A stretch of 6,636 nucleotides of DNA from an uncultured Porphyromonas sp. (lineage in GTDB: Bacteria > Bacteroidota > Bacteroidia > Bacteroidales > Porphyromonadaceae): assembly GCA_927910985.1 (NCBI GenBank), contig CAKMOP010000077.1, positions 1-6,636 on the forward strand, written 5' to 3'. Every line of letters begins with the position of its first letter. The stretch's first letter is position 1. The position numbers and the translations under genes are program-made. Positions 1-4,677 of the stretch are shown here, in pieces. Under the pieces are notes generated by a model, which was given only the letters and a program-made list of their open reading frames with translations, ran no database searches and was not told the origin of the DNA.

Positions 1-303
1 GCGTACGTCCGCAGGGACGGGGAACATACGCAGGCCGTTGAGACCACGGTCGAGCATGTGCGTCTGGATGCCCGCAGCGTTGAGGGGCTTGGTGAAGGCG
101 CGGACGGCCTTATTGGGGTTTTCCCCGTAGAGGAGGTTGACCTGCTCGAAGGCCCCCCCGTTGGTTTCGACACGAGCGAAGCAACCCATCTCGACTAAGA
201 CGGGGGCGATACGCTCGAGCTGGTCCTTGCGGGGCTGGTACTTCCCTGAGGACTGCCACATGTCACGGTAGACAAGGCTAAGTTTGATTTCTCTCTGTGC
301 CAT
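1..303 (-). CDS. Biotin-dependent carboxyltransferase / oxaloacetate decarboxylase alpha-like subunit, N-terminal part (cut by window edge)
   Basis: The reading frame is open from an ATG at 303-301 to the left edge, giving 101 residues with no stop. The N-terminus begins MAQREIKLSLVYRDMWQSSG. The RDMWQS at residues 13-18 corresponds to the RDxxQS motif of HMGL-like carboxyltransferase domains (oxaloacetate decarboxylase alpha, pyruvate carboxylase subunit B), whose Asp binds the catalytic metal. ETNGGAFEQVNLLYGENP and LDRGLNGLRMFPVPADV match the positions of the family's EVWGGATFD...EDP and LLRGQN...PDDV blocks. Such enzymes move carboxylate between biotin and an oxo-acid, and full-length members run to about 500-600 residues, so most of the gene is outside the window. 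The sequence is divergent from the proteobacterial enzyme and resembles a type I associate with Bacteroidales. The substrate (oxaloacetate, pyruvate or an acyl-CoA) cannot be told from this part. The gene lies 59 bp downstream of rsmE on the same strand; no TAnnTTTG box is visible in the gap, so read-through from rsmE is plausible. Confidence 0.82.
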   Translation of the reverse strand, partial: MAQREIKLSLVYRDMWQSSGKYQPRKDQLERIAPVLVEMGCFARVETNGGAFEQVNLLYGENPNKAVRAFTKPLNAAGIQTHMLDRGLNGLRMFPVPADVR

Positions 304-362
304 AAGGGTGAGTTATTGATAAGGGATTATTTCGTTTGTATTCCGCTGTGAAAAGTCATTGC

Positions 363-1091
363 TTATCGCTGGGTCATATCCAGCGTGTGTAGCCATTGTA
401 GGGCGATGAGGCTGGCGGTCTCGGTGCGCAGGCGACTTGCTCCGAGGGTGATGGGAAGGCATCCCTGCTGGGAGGCCGTCTCAATCTCTTCAACGGAGAA
501 GTCTCCTTCGGGACCGACCATCAGGAGGATTTTCGCCTCGGGACGGAAGAAGTGATGCGGCATCTTGCGCTCGGGGCCTGTCGTCTCACGGCAGTGCGCC
601 ATCAGACGCAGGTCGTAGTCTGCCGTCTCAGTGAGGAGCTGAGCGAAGGGAACATCGGGGATGAGTCGGGGAAGGAGTGCTTTGTGGGACTGCTTCATCG
701 CGCTCTGGATGATACGCTCGAGTCGCTCGGGGCTGGTGTGCTTGCGCTCGGAGTGCTGGGTGCGGATGAGGTAGATGTCGTCCAGACCGACCTCGACCAT
801 CTTCTCAAGCGTCCACTCCAGGCGGTCGATGTTCTTCGTCGGGGCAACGGCGACAGCCCAGTGACCTCGCCAGTACTTCGTCCACTGCTCTTCGTGCTCG
901 ATGCTAAGGAGGCAGTGGCGGCGGTCGACACCGGTGACCCGCGTCTCGAAGAGGGTACCGCAGCCATCGGTGACCAGGTACGTGTCACCTACCTTGGCGC
1001 GCAGTACGCGCAGGGCGTGTTGTGCTTCGCCCTCGGGGAGCTGGAGCTCATCGCGTAGGGCGGGGGCATAGAAGAGTGGTAGGTCTTTCAT
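363..1091 (-). CDS. rsmE: 16S rRNA (uracil(1498)-N(3))-methyltransferase RsmE
   Basis: This 242-residue protein has the length of E. coli RsmE (about 243). RsmE is a cytoplasmic SPOUT-class (trefoil-knot) enzyme that uses S-adenosylmethionine to methylate N3 of U1498 in helix 44 of 16S rRNA, near the decoding centre, in the assembled 30S subunit. The N-terminal PUA-like domain contains HALRVLR at residues 25-31. TKNIDRLEWTLEKMVEVGL (85-103) and the QSHKALLP segment (134-141) are family blocks. The SAM-binding knot is shown by LLMVGPEGDFS (189-199) and LGASRLRTETA (216-226), the two RsmE signatures; the usual GPEGG is GPEGD here. The ATG at 1091-1089 is preferred because it gives the typical family N-terminus and lies about 20 nt after the expected transcript start of a good TAnnTTTG box. 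The gene is divergent from ychF and likely leads a minus-strand unit with the carboxyltransferase gene. Confidence 0.96.
   Translation of the reverse strand: MKDLPLFYAPALRDELQLPEGEAQHALRVLRAKVGDTYLVTDGCGTLFETRVTGVDRRHCLLSIEHEEQWTKYWRGHWAVAVAPTKNIDRLEWTLEKMVEVGLDDIYLIRTQHSERKHTSPERLERIIQSAMKQSHKALLPRLIPDVPFAQLLTETADYDLRLMAHCRETTGPERKMPHHFFRPEAKILLMVGPEGDFSVEEIETASQQGCLPITLGASRLRTETASLIALQWLHTLDMTQR
367..385 (-). other. Small hairpin at the 3' end of rsmE
   Basis: CGCTGG (367-372) and CCAGCG (380-385) form a 6-bp stem with a 7-nt loop in the last codons of rsmE, just before its TAA. In the minus-strand transcript the only U-run (UUUU) comes more than 10 nt later, so this is a poor intrinsic terminator at best. 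It may cause partial termination before the downstream carboxyltransferase gene, or simply be chance in GC-rich coding sequence. Confidence 0.25.
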
Positions 1092-1116
1092 CTTCGTCTT
1101 CGTTGATTCCTCGTAC

Positions 1117-1149
1117 CAAAGTTACGCTTTTTACCGCGGAATAAGGAAA
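1117..1149 (-). promoter_or_regulatory. Promoter of rsmE (Bacteroidota type)
   Basis: Read on the minus strand, TAACTTTG (1124-1117) is a perfect match to the Bacteroidota -7 consensus TAnnTTTG. A TTTC (1149-1146), three of four matches to the -33 TTTG, lies 21 nt upstream, which is within the usual spacing. The expected start of transcription is near 1112, leaving a leader of about 20 nt before the rsmE ATG. No Shine-Dalgarno sequence is visible at normal spacing. Confidence 0.65.
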
Positions 1150-1162
1150 GAAAATGACAATT

Positions 1163-1185
1163 GCACACTATTCGTCTTAGTGTGC
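1163..1185. repeat. Inverted repeat GCACACTA-N7-TAGTGTGC upstream of the rsmE promoter
   Basis: GCACACTA (1163-1170) and TAGTGTGC (1178-1185) are exact reverse complements separated by 7 nt (TTCGTCT). The centre lies roughly 60 bp upstream of the expected rsmE transcript start, a normal place for an activator site. As RNA it would be an 8-bp hairpin, but no U-run adjoins it on either strand, so a protein-binding dyad is likelier than a terminator. The binding factor is unknown. Confidence 0.45.
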
Positions 1186-1201
1186 TTACTTCGTGGTAGT
1201 T

Positions 1202-1241
1202 CCCTCCTTCCTTAGGAGGGGGTAGTGCCTCTCCGCAGAGG
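1202..1241. repeat. Pair of adjacent GC-rich hairpins, REP-like
   Basis: The first hairpin has CCCTCCT (1202-1208) pairing with AGGAGGG (1214-1220) across TCCTT. The second has CCTCT (1228-1232) pairing with AGAGG (1237-1241) across CCGC. From memory, hairpins with CCCTCC...GGAGGG arms followed by a further G-rich palindrome recur between genes of many Bacteroidota, so this could be a copy of a dispersed repetitive extragenic palindrome. That cannot be confirmed from one copy. No T-run follows either hairpin. Confidence 0.45.
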
Positions 1242-1274
1242 TCGCCCTGAGCCGTGCCTGATGAGGGCAACTAA

Positions 1275-1384
1275 AGCTATATTGGTCGGCGGGCGAAGCA
1301 ATATAGGTCACGGCGATGACCAATATAGGTTCGTGGGAAGACCAATATAGGTCAGAGGGCAGAGCTATATAGGTTGCTGGGGTG
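1275..1384. repeat. Array of five degenerate repeats with an exact 22-bp period
   Basis: Five 13-bp cores begin at 1275, 1297, 1319, 1341 and 1363: AGCTATATTGGTC, AGCAATATAGGTC, ACCAATATAGGTT, ACCAATATAGGTC and AGCTATATAGGTT. The consensus is A[GC]C[AT]ATAT[AT]GGT[CT]. Each core is followed by a 9-nt purine-rich segment (GGCGGGCGA, ACGGCGATG, CGTGGGAAG, AGAGGGCAG, GCTGGGGTG) in which only the fourth and sixth bases are always G. The core has dyad symmetry: ACC and GGT arms around a central ATAT. Unit 1 read on the opposite strand contains GACCAATATAG, identical to 11 bp in units 3 and 4. The array ends about 125 bp before the ychF -7 box. It could be a set of operator sites on one face of the helix (22 bp is about two turns), an iteron-like array, or a variable tandem repeat. 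Confidence 0.8.
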
Positions 1385-1415
1385 TTCCTGTGGAGAGTTG
1401 CCTTCGTTCTCCCTC

Positions 1416-1434
1416 GGATAGCTTGTTTCTATCC
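1416..1434. repeat. 6-bp hairpin between the repeat array and the ychF promoter
   Basis: GGATAG (1416-1421) and CTATCC (1429-1434) are exact reverse complements around the 7-nt CTTGTTT. No T-run follows. A small operator or a chance match are both possible. Confidence 0.25.
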
Positions 1435-1509
1435 TTGACCTTTGGTGGGAATAGGGCACTTGTCTTCTTCGTGCAAAGAGCTCATCTCGGGTACCTCCTC
1501 GCATTTCGC

Positions 1510-1532
1510 TATCTTTGCACCTTATAATAAGG
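1510..1532 (+). promoter_or_regulatory. ychF-mnmG promoter -7 box with overlapping palindrome
   Basis: TATCTTTG (1510-1517) is a perfect TAnnTTTG -7 box of the Bacteroidota primary sigma factor. Transcription would start near 1522, giving a leader of about 30 nt before the ychF ATG at 1552. No TTTG is seen at -33 spacing, so the upstream half is weak or the promoter needs help. The palindrome CCTTATAATAAGG (1520-1532) covers the likely start site, and the -7 box is part of a 9-bp inverted repeat with GTGCAAAGA at 1471-1479. The leader is A/T-rich with no Shine-Dalgarno sequence. Confidence 0.6.
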
Positions 1533-1551
1533 TATATAATCAATACGCATA

Positions 1552-2655
1552 ATGGCCCTACAATGTGGTATCGTAGGCTTGCCCAACGTTGGTAAGTCCA
1601 CCCTCTTCAACTGCCTCTCCAACGCAAAGGCACAGTCCGCTAACTTCCCCTTCTGCACCATCGAGCCCAATGTCGGGGTCATCACCGTCCCCGATGAGCG
1701 TCTGACGAAGCTCGCCGAGATTGTCCAGCCTCAGCGCATCGTCCCCACGACCGTGGAGATCGTCGACATCGCTGGCCTGGTGAAGGGCGCAAGCAAGGGC
1801 GAAGGGCTGGGGAATAAGTTCCTGGCCAATATCCGTGAGACGGATGCTATCCTGCACGTGCTGCGCTGCTTCGATGACGACAACATCACCCATGTCGACG
1901 GCAGCGTCGACCCTCTGCGTGATAAGTCCATCATCGACACCGAGCTCCAGCTCAAGGACCTCGAGACGGTCGAAGCACGCCTACAGAAGGTCTACAAGCA
2001 GGCACAGACAGGTGGCGACAAGCAAGCTAAGCTCGCCTGCGACGTCCTGATGCGCTACAAGGAAGCCCTCGAGCAGGGACTCAACGCACGCACCGTCTCC
2101 TTCGAGACCAAGGATGAGCAGAAGGTGGCGCGCGAACTCTACCTCCTGACCAGCAAGCCCGTACTCTACGTCTGCAATGTCGACGAAGGGTCGGCAGTCT
2201 CGGGCAATGAGTACGTAGAGCGTGTCCGTGAGGCTGTCGCCAGCGAAGGTGCCGAACTGCTGGTCGTCGCTGCGAAGATAGAGAGCGAAATCGCCGAACT
2301 GGAGACCTACGAAGAGCGTCAGATGTTCCTCGGAGAAATTGGTCTCGAGGAGTCGGGCGTGGCTCGTCTGATTAAGGCTGCCTACAAGCTCCTTGACCTG
2401 GAGACGTACTTCACCGCTGGGGTACAGGAGGTACGTGCCTGGACCTACACCAAGGGGAGCAAGGCACCTCGTGCCGCAGCTGCCATTCACACCGACTTCG
2501 AGAAGGGCTTCATCCGTGCCGAAGTCATCAAGTACGAGGACTTCCTCCACTATGGCAGCGAGTCGGCTGTCAAGGAAGCTGGTAAGATGGCCGTCGAAGG
2601 TAAGGACTACGTCGTGCAGGATGGGGACATCATGCACTTCCGCTTCAACGTCTGA
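1552..2655 (+). CDS. ychF: Redox-regulated/ribosome-binding ATPase YchF (Obg family, EngD)
   Basis: At 367 residues this is the normal YchF length (about 363). The N-terminal G domain has the P-loop GLPNVGKST at 9-17 and the G3 motif DIAG at 72-75 inside [22 protein letters not shown]. The G4 position reads NVDE (209-212) rather than NKxD. Loss of the NKxD Asp in favour of a Glu is what distinguishes YchF and is linked to its preference for ATP over GTP. A helical coiled-coil segment (roughly 125-200) interrupts the G domain. The C-terminus (roughly 285-365, with [17 protein letters not shown] and the [12 protein letters not shown] block) is the TGS domain. YchF is cytosolic, binds the 70S ribosome or 50S subunit, and in E. 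coli is tied to oxidative-stress response and translation start selection. The gene leads a unit with mnmG: its TGA shares its A with the mnmG ATG. The start at 1552 gives the conserved [15 protein letters not shown] beginning. Confidence 0.97.
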   Translation: MALQCGIVGLPNVGKSTLFNCLSNAKAQSANFPFCTIEPNVGVITVPDERLTKLAEIVQPQRIVPTTVEIVDIAGLVKGASKGEGLGNKFLANIRETDAILHVLRCFDDDNITHVDGSVDPLRDKSIIDTELQLKDLETVEARLQKVYKQAQTGGDKQAKLACDVLMRYKEALEQGLNARTVSFETKDEQKVARELYLLTSKPVLYVCNVDEGSAVSGNEYVERVREAVASEGAELLVVAAKIESEIAELETYEERQMFLGEIGLEESGVARLIKAAYKLLDLETYFTAGVQEVRAWTYTKGSKAPRAAAAIHTDFEKGFIRAEVIKYEDFLHYGSESAVKEAGKMAVEGKDYVVQDGDIMHFRFNV

Positions 2656-4529
2656 TGCAGCACTACGACATCATCGTCATCGGTGCCGGTCATGCGGGCT
2701 GTGAGGCGGCCGCTGCGGCTGCACGCTTAGGCTCGCATACGCTCCTCATCACACCCGATATGAATAAGATTGGGCAGATGAGTTGCAATCCTGCCGTGGG
2801 TGGGATTGCCAAGGGGCAGATTGTCCGTGAGATAGATGCCCTCGGGGGGCGTATGGGGCTCATCACCGACCGCACCTCGATACAGTTCCGTATGCTCAAC
2901 CGCAGCAAAGGCCCTGCTATGTGGAGCCCACGTGCGCAGAGCGACCGCATGCGCTTCATGGAGGCGTGGCGCGAGGAGCTGGATAGTGAGCCCCTGCTCG
3001 ACCAGTGGCAGGATACCGTCACGCGCCTCATCCTCGAGGAGGGGCGTGTGCGTGGGGTGGAGACCCAGTTAGGGGTGCGCTTCTCTACCGAAGCGGTCAT
3101 CCTGACAGCAGGGACATTCCTCTCGGGATTGATGCACTTCGGTGAGCTGCAGCTCAGCGGTGGACGCATCTCCGAGCCAGCGACCTACGGCATCACCGAC
3201 CAGCTGAAGGCAGCGGGCATACGTACCGACCGCATGAAGACAGGGACACCACCCCGTATCGATGCACGCAGTCTGCACTTCGATGAGATGGGCGTACAGG
3301 AGGGTGAAGAGGACTTCCATAAGTTCTCCTATATGGATACCCCACAGCGCTCCCCCCTGCGTCAGCTCCCTTGCTACACGCTCTACACCAACGAGGCGTG
3401 CCACACGGTGCTGCGCGAAGCCCTCGACCGCTCGCCTCTCTACAACGGACAGATACAGAGCATCGGACCACGCTACTGCCCCAGCATCGAGACGAAGATT
3501 GTCACCTTCGCCGACAAAGACCGCCATCAGCTCTTCCTCGAGCCCGAGGGGGAGCGTACGAACGAGTACTACCTCAATGGCTTCTCCTCCTCCCTTCCCT
3601 TGGAGGTGCAGCTCGAGGCTCTAAGGCAAATACCCGAGCTGCGTGATGTGCGACTCTACCGCCCAGGCTACGCCATCGAATATGACTTCTTCGACCCCAC
3701 CCAGCTACACCATACCTTAGAGAGTAAGGTCGTAGAGCGACTCTACTTAGCTGGGCAGGTCAATGGGACGACAGGCTACGAAGAGGCCGCAGGTCAAGGG
3801 CTCATCGCAGGCATCAATGCGCATCAGCAAATCCACGACCTGCCGCCCTTCACGCTCAGCCGCTCCGAGGCTTATATCGGGGTGCTCATTGACGACCTCG
3901 TCACCAAGGGCGTGGACGAGCCGTACCGAATGTTCACCTCGCGTGCCGAATACCGTATCCTCCTCCGTCAGGATGATGCTGACGTGCGACTCACGCCTCG
4001 TGCGGTAGCCATCGGCTTAGCCACCGAGGAGCGTGTACGCCTCCTGGAGGAGAAGGTGCGCCAGCGTGACGAGCTCATTGCCTTCATCGCGAGCTACTCC
4101 ATCCGCCCCGAGAAGATTAACCCCCACTTAGAGGCGCGAGGGGTCACGCCCCTGCGTCAGGGCTGTAAGCTCATCGACCTCGTCCTGCGCCCTCAGCTCA
4201 CCCTCTCCGACCTGAGCGAGATGGTGCCTGCCCTCCGTCGTGCCCTCGAAGCCATCCCTGCGCGCCGTGAGGAAATCGCTGAATGTGCCGAAATTCTCAT
4301 CAAGTACCGTGGCTACATCGAGCGCGAACGGGAGCAAGCCGAGAAGCTCGAGCGTCTGGAGTACGTCTTCATTCCCGAGGGGCTTGACTACGCCGAAATC
4401 CAAGCCCTCAGCACCGAGGCACGCCAGAAGCTCGACCGCATCCGTCCCCGCACCATCGGCCAAGCAGCGCGCATCCCGGGCATCTCGCCCCACGATGTGA
4501 GCGTCCTGCTCGTCCTCTCGGGACGCTAA
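2655..4529 (+). CDS. mnmG: tRNA uridine-5-carboxymethylaminomethyl modification enzyme MnmG (GidA)
   Basis: This 624-residue protein has the full family length (about 620-630). MnmG is an FAD-binding cytosolic protein that works with the GTPase MnmE. The pair installs the (carboxymethyl)aminomethyl group at C5 of wobble U34 in several tRNAs, using methylenetetrahydrofolate. The N-terminal Rossmann motif is VIGAGHAGCEAA (8-19). The two conserved cysteines are present: Cys44 in MSCNPAVGGI and Cys275 in YCPSIETKI. Other family blocks are GTPPRID (197-203), AGQVNGTTGYEEAAGQG (366-382) and FTSRAEYR (427-434). The C-terminal helical domain ends with RIPGISPHDVSVLLV, the region that contacts tRNA and MnmE. 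The ATG at 2655 overlaps the ychF stop as TGATG, so translation is probably coupled; no separate ribosome binding site is seen. mnmE is not in the window. A strong hairpin follows the stop after 8 nt. Confidence 0.98.
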   Translation: MQHYDIIVIGAGHAGCEAAAAAARLGSHTLLITPDMNKIGQMSCNPAVGGIAKGQIVREIDALGGRMGLITDRTSIQFRMLNRSKGPAMWSPRAQSDRMRFMEAWREELDSEPLLDQWQDTVTRLILEEGRVRGVETQLGVRFSTEAVILTAGTFLSGLMHFGELQLSGGRISEPATYGITDQLKAAGIRTDRMKTGTPPRIDARSLHFDEMGVQEGEEDFHKFSYMDTPQRSPLRQLPCYTLYTNEACHTVLREALDRSPLYNGQIQSIGPRYCPSIETKIVTFADKDRHQLFLEPEGERTNEYYLNGFSSSLPLEVQLEALRQIPELRDVRLYRPGYAIEYDFFDPTQLHHTLESKVVERLYLAGQVNGTTGYEEAAGQGLIAGINAHQQIHDLPPFTLSRSEAYIGVLIDDLVTKGVDEPYRMFTSRAEYRILLRQDDADVRLTPRAVAIGLATEERVRLLEEKVRQRDELIAFIASYSIRPEKINPHLEARGVTPLRQGCKLIDLVLRPQLTLSDLSEMVPALRRALEAIPARREEIAECAEILIKYRGYIEREREQAEKLERLEYVFIPEGLDYAEIQALSTEARQKLDRIRPRTIGQAARIPGISPHDVSVLLVLSGR

Positions 4530-4537
4530 CCCACCCA

Positions 4538-4598
4538 ACGACACCGCCCACGCTACCCCTCGGTAGCGTGGGCGGTGTCGTCCTGCCTTCGGCTTTTT
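4538..4598 (+). terminator. Terminator after mnmG: perfect 20-bp stem, then T-run
   Basis: The arm at 4538-4557 (ACGACACCGCCCACGCTACC) is the exact reverse complement of 4562-4581 across the loop CCTC. The stem is uninterrupted and GC-rich, starting 8 nt after the mnmG stop. The T-run TTTTT (4594-4598) does not adjoin the stem but follows a mini-hairpin GCC-TTC-GGC (4585-4593). It may be a non-canonical intrinsic terminator, a transcript-end stabiliser, or both. No matching A-run precedes the stem, so it looks one-directional. Confidence 0.75.
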
Positions 4599-4602
4599 GC
4601 CC

Positions 4603-4610
4603 TAATTTTG
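4603..4610 (+). promoter_or_regulatory. hemL promoter -7 box
   Basis: TAATTTTG is a perfect TAnnTTTG. Transcription would begin near 4615, giving a leader of about 60 nt to the preferred hemL ATG at 4678. The -33 position falls inside the right arm of the mnmG terminator hairpin and shows no TTTG, so the promoter is only half canonical. Confidence 0.55.
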
Positions 4611-4622
4611 TAGTGCTGGTCC

Positions 4623-4645
4623 TCCACGTGGATGCCGTCGCATCC
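4623..4645 (+). promoter_or_regulatory. Palindrome and hairpin in the hemL leader
   Basis: TCCACGTGGA (4623-4632) is a perfect 10-bp palindrome about 8-17 nt after the expected transcript start, where a repressor could act. It overlaps a hairpin formed by GGATGC (4630-4635) and GCATCC (4640-4645) with loop CGTC. The hairpin ends 2 nt before an ATG at 4648 and would hinder initiation there. Downstream, the leader turns A/T-rich (CTATAATATATATGTGT) up to 4678. A regulatory role is inferred only from position and symmetry. Confidence 0.35.
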
Positions 4646-4677
4646 CGATGACACCGACACCTATAATATATATGTGT

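Larger units (their letters stand above)
1092..1551. other. Divergent rsmE-ychF intergenic region with clustered repeats
   Basis: These 460 bp separate two divergently transcribed genes and appear non-coding. From left to right they hold the rsmE promoter (1117-1149), an 8-bp dyad (1163-1185), two GC-rich hairpins (1202-1241), five repeats of 22-bp period (1275-1384), a 6-bp hairpin (1416-1434), and the ychF promoter with flanking inverted repeats (1471-1532). Two short minus-strand reading frames can be drawn here, but both read through these repeats and have no recognisable domain. A gap this long is unusual next to the 1-bp overlap and 45-59 bp gaps elsewhere in the window. Confidence 0.7.

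Noticed and set aside
304..362. Separate promoter for the carboxyltransferase gene
   Set aside because: No minus-strand TAnnTTTG appears in these 59 bp. A/T-richness alone is not enough to call one.
552..1058. Plus-strand 168-residue frame opposite rsmE
   Set aside because: It is the antisense shadow of rsmE, whose motifs and length are complete; GC-rich third positions keep the opposite frame open.
1088..1270. Minus-strand 60-residue reading frame overlapping the rsmE start
   Set aside because: It reads through the double hairpin, the dyad and the rsmE promoter, is rich in basic low-complexity sequence at its end, and has no recognisable domain or start signal.
1275..1384. CRISPR array reading of the 22-bp-period repeats
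   Set aside because: The repeat core is only 13 bp and degenerate, the intervals are 9 nt and partly conserved, and there are no cas genes. CRISPR repeats are about 24-40 bp with spacers of similar length.
1352..1543. Minus-strand 63-residue reading frame between the array and ychF
   Set aside because: Its start lies in the ychF promoter and it ends in the repeat array. The sequence matches no family I know, and no complete -7 box is seen upstream on that strand.
1981..2637. Minus-strand 218-residue frame opposite ychF
   Set aside because: It mirrors the helical and TGS-domain codons of ychF and has no domain of its own.
3069..3527. Minus-strand 152-residue frame opposite mnmG
   Set aside because: Antisense shadow within an intact, fully conserved mnmG; no promoter or protein family signature.
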